Origin: Tridacna crocea
Taxonomy: Eukaryota > Mollusca > Bivalvia > Cardiida > Cardiidae
DNA length: 64,000 bases
Reading direction: 5' to 3'
NCBI GenBank assembly: GCA_943736015.1
Contig: OX031061.1
Location: forward strand, 64,920,192 to 64,984,191
Under the pieces are notes generated by a model. That model made no database searches. It was not told the origin of the DNA and saw only the letters and a list, made by a program, of their open reading frames with translations. Position numbers and translations under genes: made by a program. Below are positions 53,205 through 64,000 of the stretch, one piece after another. Position 1 is the stretch's first letter; each line of letters starts with the position of its first letter.

Positions 53205-53461
53205 ACGGTACACCTCCAAGGTCATACTGCACAGCAAAGACAGCACATCTTGATATTAATCCTGAACTCTCCCTATTAGCATTTAATCGAATACCAACGC
53301 TGTAACGGTAAAAAAGTTCCCAAGCGGAAGTTCCCCACACTTGTTTACCGAAACCGTCTGAATTTTTACTAAAAAAATGACGTACATGTACTTCCGGTTC
53401 GGTCATATATAAGGCTAGCTGATCAGATTTTCCTTCACAGCGACGAAGCATCTCTCTGCAG
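53205..53461 (+). promoter_or_regulatory. promoter and 5' untranslated exon, peptide gene 6
   Basis: Contains CTCCAAGGTCATAC, AAAGTTCCCAAGC, the kB-like GGAAGTTCCCC (53326-53336), AATGACGTACATGTACTTCCGG, CATATATAAGG at 53404 (the best TATA box of the set) and CTTCACAG near 53433. The exon ends CTCTGCAG at 53461; donor GTAATA. Confidence 0.7.
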
Positions 53462-54234
53462 GTAATATCAAATAATATATATTATTTAATTACTATTTAT
53501 TTCTTTTAAGGAAAATGGACATTTTAGATGTTTTTTGTTATCATTATTGTATAAAATAAGTAAATCTTAATCCCTTTTAATGCGTGTCTGTATATATGTT
53601 GTTTGTTATGACGATGAACTTTAACAAGTCAAACATAGAATATTCTGTTAGGTTCTGTACTGTTCTTATTTCTTTCTGTGTTATACATAGAGTAAAACTC
53701 ATGACTGAACCTTATGAAAACTATTTTGCGTCATATTTTCACACTCGTGAAATTTGACCGGAGTAGCTGTCGTAATGATTTCTTGACGAGTTCGAAAATT
53801 GGTCCTTAGTTTCTCTCGCTGAATAATCTAGGCAACTGCTGAAAAATGGTCACAGTTCCTTTATCAAAGGATTCAAGATAAGCGCTGAAAAATACTGTTA
53901 AAACAAAGAAAAAACATAAGAATAAATGCTAAGATAGATTACATACTTCAATTGCTGTATATTTCATTTTTTTGTCAGAATGACCCCCACTTGTATTTTC
54001 TGTTATCTTGTTCTAACAACGTTAAAGATATAAATCTGTTGTTACTTAACCCTGAGTAAACATTTTTTTTAAATAAAGTGGAAATGAGCAAATAGGCAGA
54101 TAACCAGCACATTCTCTTTTCCCTATTATCGAGACTCTCGTGAACTCTTTCTCAAACTTGAGTAGGATTTTTGCGAGTGTCTTCAAATGTAATTCAGAAA
54201 GGTGGATGAATACGGACCCTTGCTCCATATGAGT

Positions 54235-54565
54235 CAACCGTATTCAACATCTTTTCAGATAATAATGAGACTTTCACGAATATCTATTCAAATATAAATA
54301 AGGCTTTCGCTGATGAAATTTCAATGATGAATACGAAGTTTGCGAATGTCTCTCAGATATAAATAAGAGTTTTGTAAATGTCTCATCAGACATGAATAAC
54401 ACTCACGAATTTCTCTTCAAATACGAATATATATAAAACGACATTCACGAATGTTTCTTTCAGATGTATACAAGCCTTTTAAAAATTTCCCATTATAAGG
54501 TATGAATAAGTCTTTTGTAAAAGTCTCGTCAGACATGAATAGGACTCTCACTAGTGTCTCTTCAG
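54235..54565 (+). repeat. 33-bp repeats upstream of signal exon 6
   Basis: About nine units collinear with 26700-27019. The last two (from 54502) are open and in frame with the signal exon, as in unit 2. Confidence 0.75.
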
Positions 54566-54567
54566 AT

Positions 54568-57500
54568 ATGAACAAGATTTTCACGCTGGCGTTTTGGACA
54601 TTCCTGGCCTGTGTGGGCCTGATGATGTCAGCCTATGGTCAGTATGGTTATAAAGGTGCTGGAGGGGGAATCTTTTCGATACTCATATTCTGTAAGTAAC
54701 AAATACTCTACTATTGTTTATCTGTTACCCGTCTATAAAATCTTGACTCACATGTTTTATTAGAAACATCTTCAAGAGATTCTTGGAAAAATATGAAGTG
54801 AATGTTACCTCTTTCTAGAGCTGATAAAAATCTACTTCTCAAAACACAGAAATATTTTTACTCCTAGAACTTCACTAAAAAAGTTGTTCCAAGATCAGAC
54901 TCTAAGGTTTTTTTTGGTTCTTTTGGTCGTTGTTGTTGTTTATTTTTTGTCTGAAAATATTGTGGTTTGCTTTCTTTCTGTATCGATAGATCTACAACTA
55001 ATTTGTATTCTGCATCAATGAATTAGTTTTTCGCAAACAGTGCTGAATTTTATATATTCAATGTTCTGTTATCTTTTTTTAGTTGTTTACACGCATGTTA
55101 ATTCATAAAGGAAAAGATGACTGATTGACTTCACTGAAGTCAGAGAAAGTATTATGATTTTGAAGAAAAAAACGTTGAAGAATGGTGACCTATATTAATC
55201 ATTATCAATATTGTCAAAAGAGTTTACAGTTTTATTTAGATGTACTTTGGTGTTTTCGTCGAATCCATCTTAAAGTAGAACCGACGTTATAACACTTTAA
55301 AAGCTGTTACCACCATGTGAGAAAACAGGTCTTAATGCGGAAAGGACGGATCAAGATCCGACTGCACATGAAGTGCAGTCTGACCCATGATCCATTCCGT
55401 CCAATTAATTTAGACAAGCCGAGAAAGATTTAAAAAATCTAACTCAAGTTGACTCTTAAGATAAAAGTTTATTGAACGAGTGTGAGATTCATTTGAACTG
55501 TGCTCTGTGAAAATGCGGGTTGTATGCATCTTAGAAAAATGATCGACCCAAATCAGCTTGCACAGGGCATTGCTGGGTGACGTGGGCCGAAAGTCCTTGC
55601 TATTGGTCAATTTTCTGCATGACAAAAGACCGATCTACCTCTAAATTTGGTCGGTTGTTAAACAAAATAGACTTCAGAGATTCAGACTTCTGTAATCACT
55701 TGCTCTGTCGGTATAATGCATCAAACTGAATTTTACAAGAACTCATTTAGAAAAAATCAGTTGTCTATCTCTGCCGCTTTGGGCAATGGCGCAAGACCAA
55801 GTATAACCACTACAACCTTTATCTTCCACTCGATAGCATAAAACAAGTACACATCTATCTAATTTCGACATTCTGGATACAGAACCAGAGTACAAAACAA
55901 CAGCCTCTATTTAAGTTTCAAAATAATATCAAATGCACTCTATATAACGCCACGTGGTGCGATTCATTCAGCTATGATCAGCTAGCATGTAAGATATGCA
56001 CTGGTCATTATTAAAACAAGCCCCTAGGCTTTGGTTATAGCCTGTGGTATAGACCCTAATATTATATTTCATGTGTCTATTTTCAGAAATGTTATGGGTA
56101 AAGAAAGGTCGTAATTTAAGCTGGGGAAAATTATTTCCCCGTCACAGTGAATATTTTCCTCCTGCAAAAAATCTGGAACTACTTTTTTGTTCTAGATCGC
56201 TAAAAATAGTCTTAAAACTGGCATTCATTGACAAAATAATCAGAAGAAATATATAATTTATTTCATCAGCTTGTTAATATGGGGAAACATTTGCCTCAAA
56301 AGGGAAAGGTCTGTCGCGGACCTTTCCCTCTTGAGGCAAATCTTTCCCCATATTAACCACAAGCTGGTAAAATAAACTCCATTTTTTCCCATGTATATGG
56401 AATGGATGATGCATCATATCAAACAGGTCTGAGTTTCGAAGATTATCACATGCGCAGACAACGCCACCACCACCTAGACAACGACAACAACGACTAAACC
56501 AACAACAATAACAGCTACAACTACTACTGCAACTATACTTCAACTGTTAACGTTGAAATGTATCCGGGTTGCTCGCTCAGATCCTATATGGACGACTTCA
56601 ACAGATATATTTGTATATCTAGCCTTCGGCCATGTGACGACCGTAGAATAGGAAAAGATGAATGTAAAAGAGAAAAAGCTAGCCACCTGCATTTATTTGT
56701 TTCCCACGTTGCTTTCAGGGAGGCGTCTTCTCCAGGATTATTTGAGCACGGGGTTGTTTAGTATCAAATTAACAAATTTATTGTTGTATTTCAGTGTTTG
56801 TGTTTATCGTCATTATCAGACTGCTGTTCAATAGCAATCTTTTAAACCCGTCGCCGCCCCCAGCTCCTACACCAAAACCAGGTAGGCTAAAAAGCACAGA
56901 TATTTGAAGATAGATAGATAGATAGATAGATAGATGGAAAACCGATCTGACGGACGGATGAAAAGATGGGTGATTGGGTGTTTGGACAGACACATAGACA
57001 GTTGTACGTGTGGATATGTAGGCGGGAAAGTGGATTGATAGACCGATCGATACCCTGACCGATTGAATGGCTAATTGACTGACTGATAGATTTACTTGTT
57101 GTTTGTTAACGTCTCTGTGCTCTTCTCAGATCTTGTATAGTTCCCAGAATGCAAATCTCCATCTCGTTGAAAACTTATTTTGACACGACGAACAGGGTTG
57201 AAATTTAAGCTTCGTTTATGAGGTTTGACCTTTGTGATGTTTTCTTATTCGACTTGTTTTATTTTACTGCAAACGAAATTCCTCGCGATTTGATTGGATA
57301 CTATGTCCAGAATACCAGCCCACAAGACAAATATACAGAGTGGCCTGTACCTTATTATTTCTAGTTTCCCTAGATGGTTGTCATTAATACGTAATGGATT
57401 ATTTTTGAAAAACAGATGAATATAGTTACATGTATTATCATTTGTTGTCGTTCTAAAACAAACACATGGTTAAAAAGAACCACCCCTTTGCCAGGTAAAT

Positions 57501-60500
57501 AATCCGTAAAGTGCCGAAACTCGTACATTGTAATTAGCGATGCTCAATCAAAAAGAGAAGCGTCCCTTGAATTGATCTTATGAATATTGATGAGGCACCA
57601 TTTCTGACCCAACGTTGGGGCAGATTTATTACGCTCGAGGGTACAAAAGCAAAAAAATACGTTTTTACTTAATTGTAAACTTCAGTAGATATATTGAAGT
57701 TTTCGCGAAAATTCCTTTTTACAAAAAAATTACAAGAAAATGAAAAATTCCAATCAATTCTTTCTTCATTTCTTAGGCGATTACGCTCGTCAAATTACTC
57801 TTGGACGGAGATATATTACTATTATGATTGTTGCAGATGTTTTTTCTGATATAATCCACTGGCAAAATATGTCATTATTACCCTTTTGAATCCCGGATAC
57901 ACGTTTACAAAAAATATATAATGGCGACTAAAACGAAAATGATAGTTCCAATTTTGATCGATCATTTACCAATAAATTTTGCCTCTGAGTTTTCATTCTT
58001 GGACTAAGGAACATGTCTGATATATAGAGAATACGTACCTAGTGTTGTAGAATATCAAAAATATCTTACGAGGTTTGGAGAATTGATAATTGTCGAGCCT
58101 TGGCGAGACAATTATCAATTCTCACAACCGAGTTAGATTTTTTTGATATTCTACAACACTAGGTATGTATTCTATTTATCTTTCAACGTCTGATTGGTCG
58201 GTTTTTGTTATTCCTGTTTATTATTCAACAAGAAAAAACACGAATTTATCACTATATGCAAATTATCTAATGACACAGCACGCGCTTTTAATCTAATACA
58301 CAAATAAATTACTCATAGACGTATAAAGCCTGCACAAAGAAAGAATTTCACGATGTTTATTCGTTTTTGTACTCAATTTAACGTTTTCAAAAAAAAAAAA
58401 AAACCGACAGAAATTGAATTTTTGTCAATATTGTAACAGAAATCAAGTGTGCATTTGACCAGAAATACGTTGGATAAGCAGTCGCCTAAAAAAATATATC
58501 ACGGGTAACCAGCAAACTGTTTGTGTACTTTTAAACGGTCGTGTAGTGCAAATCATTGAAATTTAAACGTAGGAGAAAAGTACATGGATTTTTTGACATT
58601 TCTATTGATCAGATAGATTCTGATATGGATAAACTTTTAATCTGCCTACGTTTAATATGGTTCCGTAGAACATTGGAGTTGTCACACTACTATTCCTAGT
58701 GGAGTTATTCAAGTTTGGAATATGCAGCTGTTCAGGTATGGCGGGTGGAGTTACTTGGGCTTCACACACTGGATTTTCATGGGCTCTAGCTTCATTTGCA
58801 AATGCGAATTGATTTGAAAGCTGGGATTGGGCTGTGGAGATTTGAGACACGCTATTACTGCGTGGGGGACAGTGATTTTCAAGACCTGAAAGCCAGTGAA
58901 AGGTACGTGTCACCGCTGCTTGTGTTTACCAAAATATCTGACCATATTTTATCCCGTTTCAAAACTAATTTCAAGATGCGAGTTGAATTCGTCATCTGCA
59001 AATGATTTCAATTTGGACTGTTGTATAATTTTTGTAAAGAGTTACATTACGTTTTTTTTTCTCCGATATATTGAAAACAATGTGGGAAATGGATAAAATG
59101 TGCATAACAAAATTTTTTCATCTTCCTCCTTCTACTGTTTAAGAACCTTTCTTCCCTATGATGGATAATTTGGAATTGTGTGCTAAAGGGATAAATTGTT
59201 TTGAAGTATGTATTAGAAAGAAAATCAAATACGCCAACATCTATCCAGGAAACTCTCCCCTCGAGTAGATTTGCCACTCTCATAGTCACTGTGCCATTCT
59301 GTAAATTTTCATTCAGAAAATCAAGAAAATGTGCTCATAACTAGACAATTTTCCATTACTGCAATGTTTTCTACTGTAAAAGTCTGCTTACTCTGAAAAA
59401 GACATAATTATGATGTAAAGGGTTACTCTGCTGATTTTCTTTCTCATAATTAGGCATTCAATTTATAATTTCTTCTTTCTAATTTCAGTGCAAGACAACT
59501 CAAAATTATAACTGAAATAAGGCATGGAGTTATGGAAGAAGTTTAAGTAAAGATTTTGAAGACAGTCAGCATTTTACCTGCCTACAGAACCACACCAGAC
59601 CTGCAGTGTGACATATTCTGTATTTGTTTAATTTAAATAAAGACAGCAAAAGTTCTGTTTTTGTTCTATAGATTTTTTTTCTAGCAACTGTTGTCTTGCT
59701 TGGATTTGTGTATTGACAAAATGTCAACAATGTTGTCAAGTTTTAGGTCGAAAGTAGTTCTGGCATGTGCTGTTCTATAAATATCCGTGGTATATCATTG
59801 TTCTAAAAATAACTGTGGTATATAACAAAAAATATATCATGGGTGATATTGCATGGATATTTGCGTAGTTGACAGATAAAAGCTTTTCTTATTATCATAC
59901 ATGATAACCACTACCGAAGTGAAATATCACACTTTAAGTTTCGTACCAGTACAACTTTGTTCTTTTTATTTCTTACAAGTTATATTTCATCGTAACTAAT
60001 TTCACCAAGCTTCAAAATCGGGGATTATTGAATTCTGTCTTTAGCACTGAGGTTATAAAACAATTCCCTTATTTAAATAAAGGATCCAAAGTTGAAACTG
60101 TCTTATTGAATGGTTTAAAAAAAATGATCAAAATTTTGTCACTCTTAACATACTTGATACCGCTTGGCAAATACATGCACTCAAGTGAAGAAAATGTAAC
60201 TAGTTGCAATTCTCTTGACTAAACTGATTAACATAGAAATTTGAATATCAATATACTGGCAGATAAAACTACATCAATATTTTTCTATCATGATTGTCTT
60301 GGAGAGAATATCATGAGAGATTAATGTATAGCGTCATTTCCCACACTGGCTGAAGAGAAAACCCATGTTTTCTTTGAGCAACTAATTTCACACCCTTTTG
60401 TCTTTGAAAACACAGTGCAAAAGGAGCATTTTTCTGTTATGAACAAACAAGTCATGACCAGACCACCCATCTTGATTTTATAGGTGTAATAGAAAATGTA

Positions 60501-61455
60501 AAAATAATGGATGGGACTATTTCTGACCTTCTTTCCTGACCTTGACCTTGGACCTATAACCTTACCTTTTTACGATAAAGATTATTTTCCCCAACATCCC
60601 CAGTTGGTTAGAATTATAATCTCAATTTGTATTAAGACTTGTACATATTTAGGATATTTTTGCTCACTAATTTTACAAATTCATTCACATAGAGGTTTAC
60701 CTTTATTATAAATGGATATTGGCCGCCCTAGCATAGCAAGACAGGCTATGGCACTTCGGTCAAATAAAGAAGAAAGAAAAAAAAAAAATAGAAGATTCTG
60801 GTTGTGTTCACTTTACTTATTGATATTAAACTGTAAGACGTTGAACTGATCTTGAAACTTGTTTTTCTAGCAAGACAAAGATCTTTCATACAATCACAAT
60901 TTTCGGCGGATTTCAAAGGAGTAAAGGGATAAAATCTTAGTCAATTGTACTATTGAAGAATATTGTCTATGATTTACGTTGATATATTTATGGTATTTGT
61001 GTCACTAAATGAGAACATTAATTTCTTTTGGCATAAAGTTTAGTATACAGATATGTATTTGGTGGCTTTGTCTTCTTATTCCAGTAGTTTTTTGCATATG
61101 TTTGAGCTAATTGTCAAGGGTTAAATATATCATAACTTTTTTTTATTGCTTGAGATATTTAAATGAAATAAGCGGTGTTCAAAACTGGAAGCATTCTATG
61201 TTTTTTTTTTTTTTTTTTATTAAATCTCAAGTCATTTCACAGAATACTTTAATGTAGATATTGATATAATGTTGTGTCCCTTTTTTCCCCATATTTCATT
61301 TGTAGCTAAATTTTTGTGTTTGTTGGTGTAAAAGGTTAACACTCAATAACTTCTATTCTACTTGAGATACTTGAACGAAACAAACAGTTTTATAAATAGG
61401 AAAAATGTATCTTTTTAGATTTGTTAGTGTTTAATAGAACATTTCACTTGAAAAA

Positions 61456-61516
<61 letters not shown>

Positions 61517-62286
61517 TGTTGCATTACTATTGTAACGTTTCAAGGATAACCAAATGGTCTTTTGAGGCAACTATTGGTCGTTCTCTTTCGCCAACAAATC
61601 ATTAAAATGCATGATTACATACACTGAGGTTGTATAAATCCATGTTTAAATAAAAATACGTCGAGTGTCTATCGCAGTGCTTTCATCTAGTTTCTGCACC
61701 AAATTGTACATTTTACGAAGATTTTAGTGGCGTCATCTGAGTGACGTCAGTTTTTTTTTTTAATTTTGGACATGCAGAGGGGACATTATGTGTAAATCAG
61801 CGTACTCTGTACTAGTACTAGTAAATTTCGCATAGTACAGCTTAGAATGATAAAACTTTGCACTATAATAATTTGTCGTAGTCAGATGGCAGGGGACTAG
61901 GAAATTAGGCCTACTGGGAAATTTCGCATAATACAGCTTGGAATGGTAAACCTTTGCAGTATAATAAATTCGTCGTAGTCAGATGGCAAGGTACTAGCAA
62001 ACTTGTTTACGGCTGTGGTCAATCATGTCCCCATCTCGCCTTCTGCTCCGGGCGACAAGATTCGCCAAAGCCATGAACAAGTTCGATTCGGGGCGACATG
62101 ATTGGCCACAGCCTTGAACAAGTTTCTAAGTCCCCTGCCTCCTGACCGTACAATTAATAATGCCATGCTCAACAGCTCCTGCAGTCTACTATTGACGCTT
62201 AAAGTTACTAACATCTAAGATTTAGCACCCTTATCTTACATTTGTTTTACTTTGTTTTCGTTTCAGGTAAGGTCTATGGAGGTTGA
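54568..62286 (+). CDS. small signal-peptide/membrane-helix peptide gene, unit 6 (76 aa)
   Basis: Exons: signal 54566-54691 (ATG 54568), membrane 56795-56881, final 62267 with stop 62284-62286; AATAAA at 62375. Signal MNKIFTLAFWTFLACVGLMM, mature start QYGYKGAGGG, helix FSILIFLFVFIVIIRLLF, Pro-rich tail ending GKVYGG. It is the duplicate of unit 2, with AGG inserted in the linker and Lys-to-Arg in the helix end. All splice sites are intact. The last intron carries a 1.85-kb insertion absent from unit 2. Confidence 0.7.
56257..56375. mobile_element. foldback palindrome, duplicate of 28678-28814
   Basis: Arms TTTATTTCATCAGCTTG and CAAGCTGGTAAAATAAA with inner GGAAAGGTC / GACCTTTCC. The left arm is shortened compared with copy A. 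Confidence 0.7.
58021..59877. mobile_element. 1.85-kb insertion in the last intron of unit 6
   Basis: Copy A reads straight through (TGTCTGATATAAGCATTTCTT at 30475), while here about 1857 bp intervene. The left part is a long palindrome (CTAGTGTTGTAGAATATCAA and complement, about 58030-58180). The interior holds a possible minus-strand exon (58602-58900). A plus-strand acceptor TTTCTAATTTCAG near 59487 is followed by AATAAA at about 59635. The insertion could be a foldback element that captured host exons. Confidence 0.6.
58602..58900 (-). pseudogene. possible captured exon on the minus strand, about 95 aa
   Basis: A good acceptor (CACTGGCTTTCAG) precedes a frame of about 95 codons of ordinary composition (ENHCPPRSNSVSQIST ... 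SVTTPMFYGTILNVGRL), ending in a stop. No other exon was found. I do not recognise the protein. Confidence 0.25.
61449..61514. repeat. A-rich homopolymer tract
   Basis: About 66 bases of nearly pure A, present here but only nine A's long in copy A (near 32053). It is likely a slippage expansion or assembly-sensitive site. Confidence 0.85.
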
Positions 62287-62380
62287 TAAGAAATAAAAGA
62301 AAAAGACAGTTAAACCCAGCAGGATGTGAATCCACCGTCACCTTCGTGTTTTAATTATAGTACTGCAACTGCTAAATAAA

Positions 62381-63599
62381 GAACTTACTTCGAATTAAAA
62401 AGGCGTTCTGTCAAACTGAGTACGTGTGAAGATCCTGGTGTATCAAGCTTATATAATTATGTTTATAGAATATCTTCGTTTGCATTTAAAGTGTCACATA
62501 TCCATTACTAGTTTTCTTATCTTTACATATTACATTGTGACGTCATAGAAGCATTCATTCCGAACTTGCAGGTATGCCCTAGGAAAGGATCGATCTCTCA
62601 TAAAGATATATATGATTTTTCAAGTAATTCTTAAGATACGGTAATATGATAAAAGTTATCTATTATTCGTTGGCGTCTGAGATATTTCTTTTATCAAACT
62701 TGTCAATAATGATGTTAATAGGCTCGCCAAATGCTCGCTGAATACTATTTCTCTCCACTTCGTGTAATAAAATTATATCTCATACAACATAATCTTATCC
62801 AACACAACACACGGCCATACCTCGGTATTTTTTGTATAAACTGAACATAAAAGAAGTTTGTCCATTCATACGGCATGTTTTTTATTGAATGAATAGTGCA
62901 TGGGCATGAAATAAATCGGAAAAAATCGAGAAAGATATAACTATAGGGATTAAAACTCGTCAGGTAGACACTTGTTTATTCATCCCACTATGAAATTGAC
63001 ACGATCATATGGAAATCTGAAACTCTTAACTCCTGAGCTATGCTTCAATCTGAGATTTACACGTGTTAAAAGTATATGTATCTGTTATCATGCAATGGCT
63101 GCTGAACCGTTACCAACTGTTTAGGAATTTATAGAGTTAAAATTACAAAAATGTCAGAATTTTAAGTGGATTTTCTGTGTTTTCTTTCTGTCTTTGAATT
63201 TCAGATATATCTTTGCATCCGACTGAGAATTAACCGTCTTTTTTAAAATTTTCTGGAAAACTTTTAAAACAAAATTTGGTACAATTCTATTTCAAGGGTG
63301 TTTTACTCAAGGAACATGCATATTGCAGTTAACTGGTAATGTAGTACTTTTTATGTGACTGGCAAGCCACCAACTTCGATGACGGTCATCAAGCCTTTAT
63401 AACAACAAAATGGCCTTTACTTGGCTTATTAAACTAGATTTGAAACCGTTTTCATACATTCTACACTTTAAAGATATTAGTCATCAATAAATCTACATCA
63501 AGCTGTAATTAATGCTTATTATGTATAAACAGAAGAAGAAAACATTCTGATTTATTTATTTCACTGATTGCTAAATCACGATATCGCACAAATTATCGG
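62381..63599. other. spacer between units 6 and 7
   Basis: Non-coding. At 62553 it jumps from the counterpart of 33030 to that of 34217. Confidence 0.5.
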
Positions 63600-63846
63600 A
63601 CGGTACACGGCCAAGATCATACTGCACAGAAAAGACAGCACATCATAACATTGATCTGAACTCTCCTAAATAGTATTTAAAACGAATGCCAACGCCCTTA
63701 GGGTAAAAAAGTTTCCAAGCGGAAGATTCCTTTTTCCTTTTTACCGAAGCCGAGGTTTTACTTACAATGATGTATTTCCGGTTCCGCCATATATGAAGCT
63801 TGTTGATCAGACTTTGGTATCACAGCGACGAAGGATCTCTCTGCAG
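63600..63846 (+). promoter_or_regulatory. promoter and 5' untranslated exon, unit 7 (gene runs off window)
   Basis: Contains GCCAAGATCATAC, AAAGTTTCCAAGC, the kB-like GGAAGATTCC (63721-63730), TTTTTACCGAAGCCG, TGATGTATTTCCGGTTCCGC, CATATATGAAGC at 63787 and TATCACAG near 63818. The exon ends CTCTGCAG at 63846; donor GTAATG. The coding exons would lie beyond 64000. Confidence 0.7.
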
Positions 63847-64000
63847 GTAATGATTGTCATATAATATGATATTCATTTACTTCACAAATGTCTTAGAAAA
63901 TTGAGACATTAAGATTGTGTTATCTTTCTTATATAGAAATAAGTAAGTGTTTATTCCTTCTATTGTATGTTCTTTGTTATGACGATGTAATTTGTACACT

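Larger units (their letters stand above)
52371..64000 (+). repeat. segmental duplication, copy B (units 6 and start of 7)
   Basis: Collinear with 24391-38010. It starts at TTTTTATCAAACTTGCTTATAA beside a foldback element and runs off the right edge of the window. Confidence 0.85.

Overview
The window looks like nuclear DNA of a mollusc, most likely a bivalve. It is AT-rich and full of short palindromic transposons, and it carries tandem-repeat elements bounded by AGCTCACCTGAGC-type 5' hairpins and GGACCATCATGGTCC-type 3' hairpins. It also holds a tandem family of small intron-containing genes. The bivalve assignment is inference from repeat style.

Positions 1445-12319 are a dense block of 13 or 14 intron-poor genes unlike anything else in the window. 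They form an endogenous virus-like element of the Maverick/Polinton-adintovirus kind. Reading leftward are a major capsid-like protein, a 121-aa unknown, a pX/pVI-like basic peptide, a 284-aa virion-type unknown, a two-helix membrane protein, a 123-aa unknown, a Gly-rich hydrophobic protein, a penton-like protein and an A32/FtsK-type packaging ATPase. Reading rightward are a zinc-ribbon/phospholipase A2 protein, a chromodomain integrase, an adenain-type protease and a repeat-shafted fibre. A leftward IAP-type RING protein closes the block. Nearly every gene has an AT-rich TATA(A/T)AAAA motif just before its ATG. No DNA polymerase B and no terminal inverted repeats are visible. The capsid gene is cut off at 1445-1450 by a host tandem repeat, so this is a left-truncated copy.

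Positions 905-1447 and 12665-14093 are halves of two Helentron/pearl-like repeat elements, each broken on the side facing the viral block.

From 14.7 kb to the end lies a tandem array of a small-peptide gene family that I do not recognise. Each full unit has a conserved promoter with a tiny non-coding first exon, a signal-peptide exon, a symmetric membrane-helix and proline-rich exon, and a short final exon encoding GKVY plus 0-4 residues. Four units (74-77 aa) are intact across all splice junctions. One unit is broken inside the signal exon, one is an orphan promoter, and a seventh begins at the right edge. The promoters share a GGAA...TTCC palindrome, usually a TGACGTA-like box, an ATTTCCGGTT box, a TATA box and an initiator, which suggests inducible expression. 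A block of about 11.6 kb (24.4-38.0 kb against 52.4-64.0 kb) is a segmental duplication carrying units 2/3 and 6/7. Because the units are paralogous, several transposons can be delimited by empty sites within the window: a roughly 225-bp TTAA-target MITE family, a second TTAA element, a Helentron-like element and a 2.3-kb TIR element.
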